From the NCBI RefSeq assembly GCF_001528745.1, contig NZ_BCNS01000085.1, positions 1-50,556 of the forward strand: a stretch of DNA of 50,556 nt. The letters are read 5' to 3'. The DNA comes from Marinobacterium profundum (lineage in GTDB: Bacteria; Pseudomonadota; Gammaproteobacteria; Pseudomonadales; Balneatricaceae). Of this stretch, positions 17,475 to 25,948 are shown in pieces. The translations under genes were made by a program, and so were the position numbers. The notes beneath the pieces were generated by a model, which was not told where the DNA came from, searched no databases, and was given only the letters and a program-made list of their open reading frames with translations. How positions within the stretch are numbered: the stretch's first letter is position 1; each line of letters begins with the position of its first letter.

Positions 17475-18707
17475 TCAGTCGTTGGCGCGCTCCAGTACCG
17501 CCTGCAGCAGTACGTTGCAGCCGGCGGCCAGATCTTCCGCCTTGGCATTTTCCGCCTCGTTATGGCTGATACCGTTTTCGCAGGGCACGAAAACCATCGA
17601 GGTCGGCGCCACACGGGAGATATAGCAGGCATCGTGGCCGGCACCGCTGACGATATCGCGGTGGCTGTAGCCGAACTCTTCGGCGGCCTGACGCACAGAG
17701 TTTACACAGGCGGTATCGAAGGGCACCGGCGGCGAGTACCAGATCTGCTCAAACTTCATTTCAAGTCCCAGCTCGCCGGACACCCGATCCGCGATTTCGC
17801 GCAGCTCCTGATCCATCTTGGCCAGTACCTTGGCATCCGGGTGACGGAAGTCCACGGTAAAAAATACCTGGCCCGGAATCACGTTGCGCGAGTTCGGGAA
17901 CACCTGCACCAGGCCGACGGTGGCGCAGGCATTGGGCTGGTGATCCATACCGATGCGGTTCACCGTATCGATCAGGCGTGCAGCCCCCACCAGGGCGTCA
18001 CGGCGCCTTGTCATTGGGGTGGGACCAGCGTGGGATTCCTGCCCGGTAAGGGTGATTTCATACCAGCGCTGCCCCTGGGCATCGGTCACTACGCCGATCT
18101 GTTTGTCTTCATCCTCCAGAATCGGACCCTGTTCAATATGGGCCTCGAAGAAGGCCTTGAAAGGACGACCACCCACTTCATCGGGGCCAGAATAACCAAT
18201 GCGCTCCAGTTCCTCACCCATGGTCTTGCCATCCAGATCCGCCCGGCTAAGGCCATACTCCAGATCGAAGACACCGGCGAAAACGCCCGATGCCACCATG
18301 GCCGGCGGGAAGCGCGAACCTTCCTCGTTGGTCCAGACAGAGGCCTCGATGGGCGCGCGGGTTTCGATACCCTGATCATTCAGGCTGCGGATCACTTCCA
18401 ACCCCGACAGTACACCGTAGATACCATCGAACTTGCCGCCCGTGGGCTGGGTATCCAGGTGGCTGCCCATAACTACCGGCGGCAGGGAGTCGTCCTGGCC
18501 TGGCCTGCGGGCGAAGATATTGCCCATTTTGTCGATACGGATACTGCAGCCGGCGTCCTTGCACCAGCTGACAAAAAGGTCTCGCCCCTGCTTGTCCAGA
18601 TCCGTCAGCGCCAGACGGCAGACGCCGCCTTTTTCGGTGCCGCCGATCTCGCCCATCTGCATCAGGCTGTCCCAGAGGCGCTGCTGATTAACGGTAATCT
18701 TCTGCAT
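17475..18707 (-). CDS. M20-family N-carbamoyl-amino-acid hydrolase / beta-ureidopropionase-type amidase
   Basis: This 410-residue enzyme belongs to the dinuclear-metal amidases that split N-carbamoyl amino acids (ureidopropionase, hydantoin-utilisation HyuC/AmaB, allantoate amidohydrolase) into amino acid, CO2 and ammonia. Metal ligands are visible: H83 and D85 in GSHLDTQPTGG, D94, E128-E129 in TNEEGSRF, H190 in EAHIEQGP, and a late GAGHDACY. The dimerisation motif FFTVDFRHPD is present. It is the last gene of the cluster, 176 bases after the F420-type oxidoreductase gene. That context favours a role after reduction and opening of a pyrimidine or hydantoin ring. A dihydropyrimidinase for ring opening is not in the window. 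Exact substrate is unproven. Confidence 0.88.
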   Translation of the reverse strand: MQKITVNQQRLWDSLMQMGEIGGTEKGGVCRLALTDLDKQGRDLFVSWCKDAGCSIRIDKMGNIFARRPGQDDSLPPVVMGSHLDTQPTGGKFDGIYGVLSGLEVIRSLNDQGIETRAPIEASVWTNEEGSRFPPAMVASGVFAGVFDLEYGLSRADLDGKTMGEELERIGYSGPDEVGGRPFKAFFEAHIEQGPILEDEDKQIGVVTDAQGQRWYEITLTGQESHAGPTPMTRRRDALVGAARLIDTVNRIGMDHQPNACATVGLVQVFPNSRNVIPGQVFFTVDFRHPDAKVLAKMDQELREIADRVSGELGLEMKFEQIWYSPPVPFDTACVNSVRQAAEEFGYSHRDIVSGAGHDACYISRVAPTSMVFVPCENGISHNEAENAKAEDLAAGCNVLLQAVLERAND

Positions 18708-18883
18708 GATTAGACTCTCTCACTCAGCTCTGTCAATTCCGAACGTTCCACACCCGCAAGGCTCAGCGAATGCAGCGAAAATGGGGACAGCGTACTGCCC
18801 CTTTAGCGATATAAAAGATCGTGTTTGTTACAAACCAAACGATTTATTAACAAGGATTTTCTGCGACCTTTTATCAGCCAGTT

Positions 18884-19894
18884 TTAACCCTTGAAATGCG
18901 GGATAATATGTTCGCCGTACTGGGCAATAATATTTTCCTCGTCTCCATTGTCCAGGTAGATATTGAACTGAGTCGTACCGGCTTCCTTCAAATGGTTTAG
19001 CTTGGCGATATGCTGCTCGGCCTCACCCAGCACGCAGAAACTTTCAACGATTTCCGGCGTGATGAAATCCAGGTATGGGTTATCACTCTGGCCATGCTTG
19101 GAGTAGTCGTAGCCTTTGCGTTTCTCGATATAGTCGGTCAGGCTCTTGGGCACCAGGCCACTGTCGGTACCGTACTTCTCAACGATATCGGCCACATGGT
19201 TACCCACCATGGCCGGGAACCACTTGGTGGACTCAACACAGCTGGCCCTGTCGCCAAAATAAGCCGGCGCTGCAGCTATAACCTTGAAGTTCGACATATC
19301 ACGCCCTGCCTCGACACCGGCGGCGATGGCCTGATCCGCCAGCCACTTGATCAGCGCGGGTTCGCCGATCTGCAGAATCACGCCATCACCCACCTCCCCT
19401 GCGGTTTTCAGCGCCATGGGGCCGTAGGCACCTATATAGACCGGCAGCTCGTAGCCTTCAGCCCAGGGAAACTGCACCGGCTCCGGGCATTCGCCGTACA
19501 TCACTTCCTCACCACGTACCATGGCTTTCACCTTGGTGGTGAACTCGGCCACGCGGGCCAGAGTCGCGGGCTTCTTGCCCATCACGCGCACCGAGCTATC
19601 GCCGCGCCCCAGGCCTACTTCAAAGCGGCCACCGCTCTGCTTGGCCAGGCTGCCGAACAGGCTGGCCGCCAGCGACCAGTCACGGGCATTGGGATTGGTT
19701 ACGCAGGGGGCGAACTTGATGCGCGAGGTATGCTCCATGCACATGGCGATAGCCGGGTAGCATTCACGCCACAGGATATGGGAGTCGTAGAACCAGCAGT
19801 AGTCAAAGCCGGCGTCCTCGGCCTGTTTCACCAGTGTGCGGGCACGGTCGTGGCTGACAAAACCTTTAAAGCAGATACCAAATTCCATAGTCAC
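18884..19894 (-). CDS. F420-type luciferase-like (LLM) oxidoreductase, CPS_4043-like
   Basis: This 336-residue TIM-barrel protein belongs to the bacterial luciferase superfamily and resembles methylene-tetrahydromethanopterin reductase (Mer), which uses F420. Visible family marks are MEFGICFKGFVSHDRARTLV at the start, DYCWFYDSHIL, GGRFEVGLGRGDSSV (the Mer-like phosphate/F420 loop), LPVYIGAYGPMALKTAGEVG and a C-terminal LKEAGTTQFNIYLDNG. I recall it as close to a family typified by Colwellia CPS_4043. It lies 34 bases after npdG, within the same run as all F420 biosynthesis genes, which makes F420 its probable cofactor. With the ureidopropionase-type hydrolase as its downstream neighbour, reduction (or oxidation) of a pyrimidine-like ring is a reasonable hypothesis. 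Confidence 0.88.
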   Translation of the reverse strand: MTMEFGICFKGFVSHDRARTLVKQAEDAGFDYCWFYDSHILWRECYPAIAMCMEHTSRIKFAPCVTNPNARDWSLAASLFGSLAKQSGGRFEVGLGRGDSSVRVMGKKPATLARVAEFTTKVKAMVRGEEVMYGECPEPVQFPWAEGYELPVYIGAYGPMALKTAGEVGDGVILQIGEPALIKWLADQAIAAGVEAGRDMSNFKVIAAAPAYFGDRASCVESTKWFPAMVGNHVADIVEKYGTDSGLVPKSLTDYIEKRKGYDYSKHGQSDNPYLDFITPEIVESFCVLGEAEQHIAKLNHLKEAGTTQFNIYLDNGDEENIIAQYGEHIIPHFKG

Positions 19895-19928
19895 TCTCCT
19901 GAGTCTTTGTTTTTATCGAGGATGAAAA

Positions 19929-20600
19929 TTAATGCGCATCCGGGGGGCAGATGCGAATACCGGCGTGGGTAAAAGGCACTTTCTTGGAGATATTCAAACG
20001 GATAAGAATGGGTGTGATGGCCTCGATGCAACGGGCACTCTCGGCCGGGCCGCAGTTGTAGGCGGCCACATCCAGCTTGCGAATCAGCTCGATCACCTTT
20101 TCCTTGGCCGCCAGATCATTACCGCACACCAGCACATCGCAATTGATGCTGTGGTCCAGATCGTTCAGTACCGTGGCCGATACGTTATGCAGCGCGCCCA
20201 CCACCGGGATGCTCTCGCCCAGCAGCGCCTGGGCCGCTTCAGTGGCGGAACCCGCCGCCGGCATGGCCACGCGCTTGGGATCGCCCTGGGCCAGAGGCAC
20301 GGCGATATCGATCAGTACCTTGCCCACCAGCAGATCCTTGATGGACTCAAGCGTGGCATCATGGGCGCTGTAAGGCACCGCCAGAATCACCAGTTCATCG
20401 GCCTGCGCCACCGCTGCGCGAATATCATGACCGCTGATCGCAGCTGCCGCAGGGTTCAGCAGAGCGCCAAGCTCCGTGGCCGCATCTGCCGCACGGGCCG
20501 CCTCACGCGAGCCAATTGCGACCTCTATACCCGCACGGGCAAAGCGCAGTGCCAGACCCCGGCCCTGAGGACCCGTACCACCCAGAATTGAGATTTTCAT
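19929..20600 (-). CDS. npdG: NADPH-dependent F420 reductase
   Basis: This 223-residue enzyme passes hydride between NADP(H) and F420 and would supply F420H2. It starts with a single-fold dinucleotide motif [20 protein letters not shown] and NADP-preferring SRE at residues 32-34 (IGSREAARA). It continues with [25 protein letters not shown] and the C-terminal F420-binding region [21 protein letters not shown]. The ATG at 20600 has AAGAGGAAG upstream. It lies between cofE and the luciferase-like gene, as expected for a dedicated F420 redox unit. Confidence 0.93.
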   Translation of the reverse strand: MKISILGGTGPQGRGLALRFARAGIEVAIGSREAARAADAATELGALLNPAAAAISGHDIRAAVAQADELVILAVPYSAHDATLESIKDLLVGKVLIDIAVPLAQGDPKRVAMPAAGSATEAAQALLGESIPVVGALHNVSATVLNDLDHSINCDVLVCGNDLAAKEKVIELIRKLDVAAYNCGPAESARCIEAITPILIRLNISKKVPFTHAGIRICPPDAH

Positions 20601-20688
20601 CGATACCCTTCCTCTTGTTCTTTTTGTTCACATTGATGTCGGTTGAGTTTTTTCGTTTCAAACTGCAATCATTGCGACCCCGTGGGGT

Positions 20689-21567
20689 TTAGCGAAACAG
20701 GTCTTCCTGCTGCGGGCGCACCAGGTCACGCGCCGAGCTGTTGTCCGGTGTCCAGTCTATGCCGCGGAACAGAATCGCCGGGGTCTTGCCATCCTTGCTC
20801 ATCAAGAGACCCGAGGCCGCCGCGAGCTCATCGGCAAGCGCCGGTACCGTGACCGAAAGCTCGCGCCCGAAGGCATCACGCTCACCCACCAGATCGATCT
20901 GGCTCGGCACCTTGGCAAGGCCCACCGCCACATTCACCAGCCCCATGCGCCAGGGCCGGCCGAAGGTATCGGTAATCACCACGCCCAGACGCACACCACT
21001 GGCACGTTCCAGCAGCGCGCAGATTTCCCGGGCGCTGCGATCCGGATCTTCCGGCAGCAGGATGACGGTTTCCTCGGCGCCGACATTGGATTCATCCACC
21101 GCGGCATTGGCGCAGATAAAGCCCAGCCGGTGCTCGGCGATCAGGGTGCCTTCGAGCTGGCCGGGGCGCTTGATGGCCCGCACCACACGGCTGGATTCCC
21201 CCAGAATTACTTCGACCTTGCGCGGATCCTTGTTCAGCTCCAGGCCAAGCTGACGTGCCTTCTCCCCCGGTACCACATCGGCCAGGCGCGTGATCCGGCC
21301 TTCGGCCTTGGAGACCACCTTGTGGGCGATCACCAGGATGTCGCCGTCCTGCAGACTGAGCGCCGCCCGTTCGATGGATTCGAGCAGCAGCGCGGCCAGA
21401 TCATCCCCCGGCGCTATGTCCGGAATACCCGGCAGCACCTGCATGGCAATGCTCGTACTGGCCGCAGGGCGGACCGCTCTGGCGGCACGGTGCACCACAG
21501 CGGGATCAGTCGGGGCGCTGCTGAATGCCATGCCTTGTGCTGCGTTGTTCTGTATTAAAGATTCCAT
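20689..21567 (-). CDS. cofE: coenzyme F420-0:L-glutamate ligase
   Basis: CofE adds one or more gamma-linked glutamates to F420-0 with GTP. The protein has 292 residues. The family core begins near residue 42 with MQVLPGIPDIAPGDDLAALL and shows LQDGDILVIAHKVVSKAEGR, VRAIKRPGQLEGTLIAEHR, NAAVDESNVGAEETVILLPEDPD and the VVITDTFGRPWRMGLVNVAVG signature. About 40 residues at the N terminus are not part of the usual fold. The gene could start later, but no better ribosome-binding site is seen. There is no fused nitroreductase domain as in mycobacterial FbiB, so dehydro-F420 reduction must occur elsewhere if it is needed. It overlaps the end of cofC by 13 bases. Confidence 0.93.
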   Translation of the reverse strand: MESLIQNNAAQGMAFSSAPTDPAVVHRAARAVRPAASTSIAMQVLPGIPDIAPGDDLAALLLESIERAALSLQDGDILVIAHKVVSKAEGRITRLADVVPGEKARQLGLELNKDPRKVEVILGESSRVVRAIKRPGQLEGTLIAEHRLGFICANAAVDESNVGAEETVILLPEDPDRSAREICALLERASGVRLGVVITDTFGRPWRMGLVNVAVGLAKVPSQIDLVGERDAFGRELSVTVPALADELAAASGLLMSKDGKTPAILFRGIDWTPDNSSARDLVRPQQEDLFR

Positions 21568-22196
21568 AGGGTCACCAGTTCCCGCGGCAGATCGCCGCTG
21601 TGTTGATGCATCAGGCTGTGAAGGTCATCCGGGGTATCAAGATCGAAGCGCATATGATCAAAGTGCAGCAGCTCACAGGGCACCGAACGTTTGAGCGCGG
21701 CCCTCTGGTGCGCGTCGCTGGAATTCGGGCCAAAGCAAAAGGGCACCACATCCGGCGGTGTGGTCAGCAGCGCATTAGTGCCGGCGTCGCTGGCCGGGCA
21801 GATCAGCACCGAGGGTGCAGGTCTTGGCTGGCACAGCAGAGTGCGAAACTCGTCGGCATCGAGGCGTGCTATATCCGCCGGTACCAGCAGCTGAGAATCA
21901 AAGCCATGTTTTTTACTCCAGTGCGCCGCCAGTGCCGCCGCCCCCGACAGTCCCGCCGGGCGCAGCTCGCGCAGCACAGCAGCACCATAGCCGCGGGCCA
22001 GGTCGCCGATGGCGGCAGAAGCCGTGACCACCAGCAGTGGATAATCCGGAAAATGCGTGCAAAAAAAGCTCAGGGTGCGTTCGCACAGGCGCCGGGCCAA
22101 CTGGCTGCGGTCTGTATCGCCGAGCACCGGACGCAGGCGCGACTTGGCACTGGCGAAATCCTTCACCGGGATCACGATCAGGGTTTTCAGACTCAT
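21555..22196 (-). CDS. cofC: 2-phospho-L-lactate (or PEP/3-phosphoglycerate) guanylyltransferase
   Basis: CofC activates the three-carbon acid side chain of F420 with GTP. The 213-residue nucleotidyltransferase starts TLIVIPVKDFASAKSRLRPVLG, the nucleotide-binding loop. It has LLVPADIARLDADEF where DxD-type metal binding is expected, and ends in FDLDTPDDL, the family C-terminal motif. The 2-phospholactate, phosphoenolpyruvate and 3-phosphoglycerate forms cannot be told apart by eye. It overlaps cofD by four bases (ATGA). Confidence 0.92.
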   Translation of the reverse strand: MSLKTLIVIPVKDFASAKSRLRPVLGDTDRSQLARRLCERTLSFFCTHFPDYPLLVVTASAAIGDLARGYGAAVLRELRPAGLSGAAALAAHWSKKHGFDSQLLVPADIARLDADEFRTLLCQPRPAPSVLICPASDAGTNALLTTPPDVVPFCFGPNSSDAHQRAALKRSVPCELLHFDHMRFDLDTPDDLHSLMHQHSGDLPRELVTLWNL

Positions 22197-23188
22197 GCCG
22201 ACACCCGCTCAGACTGATCCGGTTGCGACGCCAGCCCAGCTCCAGCCAATCCAGCCACGGCCAGCACTTCACGGGCCAGGCATGCCTTGTCGGCATCGCT
22301 GCTCATCAATGTCTGGGTCACCAGCGTCTTGAGCCCGCGCGCCTGCAGGGCCGCCACATCAGCGCTGTCACTGACATCAATGACCAGGCTATCGATCAGC
22401 CCCCGGTAACAGTCGGCCACGCCCAGGTTGCTGCAGCTGTAACCCGCCGCCTTGAGCATGCGGTTCGCAGGCCCCTTCACCGTCTGGCCGCCGATCAGTG
22501 GCGATACCGCGATCTTGGGGCACCTGGCCGCTTCAAAGGCACTGCGGATACCCGGCAGCGCCAGAATCGGGCCTATGCTCACCAGCGGATTGCTGGGCGC
22601 AAGAATTAGCAGGTCGGCATCACGGATGGCCGCCAGCGCCTCTTCAGTCGGGCGCGCCTCCTCCAGCCCCTGAATTCGCAGCTCCAGTACCTCGGGGCGG
22701 CACTGTTCACGCACAAAGTATTCCTGGAACGACAGCCAGCCACGGGCGGTTTTGACCTCGGTCTGCATGCGGTCGTCACTGGGCAGCAGTATATTGGCCG
22801 TTACCCCCAGCGCCCGGGCGATGGTCTGGGCGATGGCGCTCGGACGCACACCCTGGCGGCGCAGTTCGGTGCGATAGATATGGGTGGCGAAATCCTGGTC
22901 CCCCAGGTACATCCAGTCATCGGACCCCAGGCGTGCCAGGCCTTCCAGGGTACGGCTGGTTTCATTCGCCAGTCCCCAGCCCTTGTTGCGATCGATCAGC
23001 CCGGCCAGGCTGTAGGTGATGGTATCTATATCCGGCGAGACCCAGAGGCCATGGAATTCCTGATCATCCGCCACGTTGCCGATGATCGAGAGCTGGCCGG
23101 GCTGCAGTATCGCGGCAAGCCCCATGGCCAGTTTGGCACCACCGCCACCGCCGGCCAGCAGGGTGATTTTCGGCGCCTGGGCACTCAT
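22193..23188 (-). CDS. cofD: F420 phospholactyl(enolpyruvyl)-transferase
   Basis: CofD joins the guanylylated three-carbon acid to the deazaflavin Fo to form (dehydro-)F420-0. The 331 residues contain the opening loop ITLLAGGGGGAKLAMGL, the LSIIGNVADDQEFHGLWVSPDIDTI Fo-site region (the text is continuous in the protein), YLGDQDFATHIYRTELRRQG, and LLILAPSNPLVSIGPILA for GDP/phosphate contact. Its ATG overlaps the end of cofH in ATGA. It is one of three tightly coupled genes cofH-cofD-cofC. Confidence 0.95.
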   Translation of the reverse strand: MSAQAPKITLLAGGGGGAKLAMGLAAILQPGQLSIIGNVADDQEFHGLWVSPDIDTITYSLAGLIDRNKGWGLANETSRTLEGLARLGSDDWMYLGDQDFATHIYRTELRRQGVRPSAIAQTIARALGVTANILLPSDDRMQTEVKTARGWLSFQEYFVREQCRPEVLELRIQGLEEARPTEEALAAIRDADLLILAPSNPLVSIGPILALPGIRSAFEAARCPKIAVSPLIGGQTVKGPANRMLKAAGYSCSNLGVADCYRGLIDSLVIDVSDSADVAALQARGLKTLVTQTLMSSDADKACLAREVLAVAGLAGAGLASQPDQSERVSA

Positions 23189-24426
23189 GCCATGCCTCCG
23201 GCCAGCAGCGACTGGGGCAGTGCTTCGAACGCAGCATCAGATGCAGCTGCACGGTCGAAAACTTGCAGCGGGCGATAGAGAGTATTGCGGCGCACCGGTT
23301 CACGTCCCATGGCACGCATCATGCCGATCAGCTCTTCTGGCTGCATTTCCTGGCCATGCTCGCCACCGGCGGCACGGGAGATGCTTTCGTTCATCAGGGT
23401 GCCACCCAGGTCATTGACTCCTGCGGCCAGCATCTGCTGCGCAAGGTCGGTGCCGAGCTTGACCCAGGAGGCCTGGATATTATCGATCCAGCCATTAAGC
23501 ATCAGTCGTGCCACGGCGTGCATGCGGATATGCTCGTGTCGCGTAGGGCCGGGGCGCACGCCCGCCACTTCCAGATAGAGCGGCGTCTTGTAGTGGATAA
23601 AGCCCAGTGGCACGAACTCGGTAAAACCGCCGGTCTTCTGCTGGATGGTACGCAACAGCGCCAGATGTGCCGCCCAGTGCTCGGGGCCGTCTATATGGCC
23701 GTACATGATGGTGGCGGTGGTCGGCAGACCCAGGCGATGGGCGGTCTGGATAATCTCGACCCACTGTTCGGTGGTGAGTTTGTCCTTCGTCAGCCGCTTA
23801 CGGATATCCGTATCCAGGATCTCGGCGGCGGTACCCGGCATCGAGCCCAAACCGTGATCCATCAGATCCTGAATAAAATCGGCGTAGGACATCTTGCTCT
23901 TGCGGGCACCAAACCAGATTTCAAACGGCGAGAACGCATGAATATGCATGCCCGGCAGCACACTCTTGATGGCCTTGAGCATGTCGCGGTAGAAATGCAC
24001 CGGCAGATCCGGGTGCAACCCGCCCTGGATACACACCTCGGTGGCGCCCCTGTCCCAGGCTTCCTGCGCGCGGCGAACGATTTCATCCAGATCGAAGAAC
24101 TCGGCCTCGGGGTCATCCTTGCGCTTGGCAAAGTTGCAGAACTTGCAGCCCATGTAGCAAACATTGGTGTAATTGATATTGCGGGTGACCACGAAGGTGG
24201 CGCGATCGCCAACACGCTGCTGCCGCACGGCATCGGCGGTGGCGGTGAGCGCATCCAGCTCGGCGCCTTCGGTGCCAAAGAGCACCACGCCTTGCGCTTC
24301 GCTCAACTCCTCACCGTCCAGGGCCCGCTGCAAAATGGCACGAACTTCTGTGCTCACAGCCGGGTTGAAAAGCTCCTGCGGCACCCTCGGTGCCAGCGCG
24401 ATCTTGTGGGGGACAGCGGCATTCAT
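23185..24426 (-). CDS. cofH: radical SAM Fo synthase subunit 2
   Basis: CofH couples tyrosine to 5-amino-6-ribitylamino-uracil in the first half of deazaflavin Fo synthesis. The 413-residue radical SAM enzyme has its 4Fe-4S motif in NVCYMGCKFCNF, preceded by FVVTRNINYTN, and the family marks VCIQGGLHPDLPVHFYRDML and HAFSPFEIWFGARKS. The ATG at 24424-24426 has AGGAG seven bases upstream; a Met at 24450 lies inside the end of cofG. It is encoded separately from CofG, as in archaea, cyanobacteria and proteobacteria, not fused as in actinobacterial FbiC. Confidence 0.95.
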   Translation of the reverse strand: MNAAVPHKIALAPRVPQELFNPAVSTEVRAILQRALDGEELSEAQGVVLFGTEGAELDALTATADAVRQQRVGDRATFVVTRNINYTNVCYMGCKFCNFAKRKDDPEAEFFDLDEIVRRAQEAWDRGATEVCIQGGLHPDLPVHFYRDMLKAIKSVLPGMHIHAFSPFEIWFGARKSKMSYADFIQDLMDHGLGSMPGTAAEILDTDIRKRLTKDKLTTEQWVEIIQTAHRLGLPTTATIMYGHIDGPEHWAAHLALLRTIQQKTGGFTEFVPLGFIHYKTPLYLEVAGVRPGPTRHEHIRMHAVARLMLNGWIDNIQASWVKLGTDLAQQMLAAGVNDLGGTLMNESISRAAGGEHGQEMQPEELIGMMRAMGREPVRRNTLYRPLQVFDRAAASDAAFEALPQSLLAGGMA

Positions 24427-24440
24427 GGCTTTTCTCCTGT

Positions 24441-25571
24441 TCAATGACATTGCGCCAGCGCCAGACCATCGCCACGGGCGATGCCAGCCAGGCGGGCGGC
24501 GATGGGGCCGGCGAAAAAGCGATCCGGGTATTGCTGATAGTGCGGGTACACCGCCAGACGCTCCTGCAGGCCGTAACCGCAGTCAGCGGTCGAGCTGCGC
24601 AGGGATTCAATCTGCGGCCAGGCACGTTCCGGGTTGATGTGATCAAGCGTGAGCGGTGAAATGCCGCCCCAGTCATTGATGCCCGCGGCTATATAGGCGC
24701 CAAAGCGCTGCTGCAGATTAGGCGGCGCCTGTATGCTGATGCTCGGATCCAGCAGCAGACGGGCCAGCACCAGGGTGCGCACCATATCGTTCAGATCCGG
24801 TTCCGGGTGATTCGCCATGGCGGTACCGGGCTTGGCACGGAAGTTCTGTACTATAACTTCCTGAATATGGCCGTAGCGGCGGTGCAGATTATTGATGGTG
24901 ATAAGGCTGTCGACCCGCTCGGACCAGGTCTCGCCTATACCGATCAGAATGCCGGTGGTGAAAGGCACACCCTGCTCGCCGGCCCTCTCCAAAGTACGGA
25001 TACGCTGTACCGGCACCTTGTCGGGACAGGCATAGTGGGCCTCGCCACGCTGAATCAGCCGGCGGCTGACGTTCTCGAGCATCATGCCCATGCTGGCGCT
25101 GACGGGCTTGAGCTTGTGGATATCCTCATCCGACAGGGTGCCGGCATTCACATGGGGCAGCAGGCTGGATTCTGCCAGCACGCGTTCACACATCTGCGCC
25201 AGGTAATCCACCATGCTGCTGTGTCCCAGCTGCGCCAGCGCTTCCCGGGCCTGTGGATAACGCAACTCGGGCTTCTCGCCGAGGCTAAAGAGCACTTCCT
25301 TGCAGCCCAGACGCTCACCTTCATGCACCACGGCCATGACTTCATCGGGCGTCATTACACGGGCATTGGGGGAACCGGGTTTCTGCACAAAGGTGCAGTA
25401 GCCGCAGTCGTCGCGGCACATATTGGTCAGCGGTACGAAGACCTTGCGTGAATAAGTCAGAGTGCGGCCCCAGTGCATATCACGCACGGCGGCGGCCTGC
25501 AGACCTAGTGTCTTGAATTCTGCGCCGCTCGCCTGTTCCAGCGCCAGCGCCTGTGTGCGGGTCAGCATCAT
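24441..25571 (-). CDS. cofG: radical SAM Fo synthase subunit 1
   Basis: CofG performs the second radical SAM step that closes the deazaflavin ring of Fo. The 376-residue protein has the cluster motif in NMCRDDCGYCTF, followed by VLFSLGEKPELRYPQAR, HVNAGTLSDEDI, SMGMMLENVSRRL and a C-terminal INDWGGISPLTLDHINPE typical of CofG. The first in-frame codon is a GTG at 25577; the ATG at 25571, eight bases after GGAGG, is the better start. It is the first gene of the F420 run. A 163-base inverted-repeat element lies 36 bases before it, so the promoter is either in or beyond that element. Confidence 0.95.
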   Translation of the reverse strand: MMLTRTQALALEQASGAEFKTLGLQAAAVRDMHWGRTLTYSRKVFVPLTNMCRDDCGYCTFVQKPGSPNARVMTPDEVMAVVHEGERLGCKEVLFSLGEKPELRYPQAREALAQLGHSSMVDYLAQMCERVLAESSLLPHVNAGTLSDEDIHKLKPVSASMGMMLENVSRRLIQRGEAHYACPDKVPVQRIRTLERAGEQGVPFTTGILIGIGETWSERVDSLITINNLHRRYGHIQEVIVQNFRAKPGTAMANHPEPDLNDMVRTLVLARLLLDPSISIQAPPNLQQRFGAYIAAGINDWGGISPLTLDHINPERAWPQIESLRSSTADCGYGLQERLAVYPHYQQYPDRFFAGPIAARLAGIARGDGLALAQCH

Positions 25572-25606
25572 GATCACAGCCTCCGTTATTGTTTTTGGTG
25601 GGGCCT

Positions 25607-25769
25607 GGAGCCTGTCGGACTTAGCACTGGTCTACTGCGGAAAAGTCGATTTTGGTCATTTTTCGCACTCTTTCTTGTTAAATAGCCCCGCTATTCGCCT
25701 CAAAAGAGTTCAAAAACTGCCTCAAAACGGCCTTTCCCTCGCTACAACCGGCTAAGCCCGAAAGGCTCC
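25607..25769. mobile_element. possible miniature inverted-repeat element
   Basis: GGAGCCTGTCGGACTTAG at 25607-25624 is matched at 16 of 18 positions by the reverse complement of 25752-25769. The 163 bases between the outer ends have no gene. No target-site duplication is visible in the flanks. It could be a non-autonomous transposable element or a regulatory stem upstream of cofG. Confidence 0.45.
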
Positions 25770-25887
25770 TAACATTGTTCTGGTGAAAGGTCGCCGTGCC
25801 TGCACAACAACTTTTTACCAAACGGTAAATTTAACTTACATCAAATTTTGCCAACTGGTCAAATATTTTTTTACAGGTGGCGCAAAT

Positions 25888-25948
25888 GCGAGGTGCGAGG
25901 TGCGAGGTGCGAGGTGCGAGGTGCGAGGTGCGAGGTGCGAGGTGCGAG
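25888..25948. repeat. 7-bp tandem repeat, unit GCGAGGT
   Basis: Eight perfect copies of GCGAGGT and a partial ninth run from 25888 to 25948. It is the reverse complement of the 17311-17420 unit. Confidence 0.93.

Noticed and set aside
23263-24447. 394-codon plus-strand frame
   Set aside because: It is antisense to cofH with the same His/Gly-rich composition. The radical SAM motif is on the other strand.
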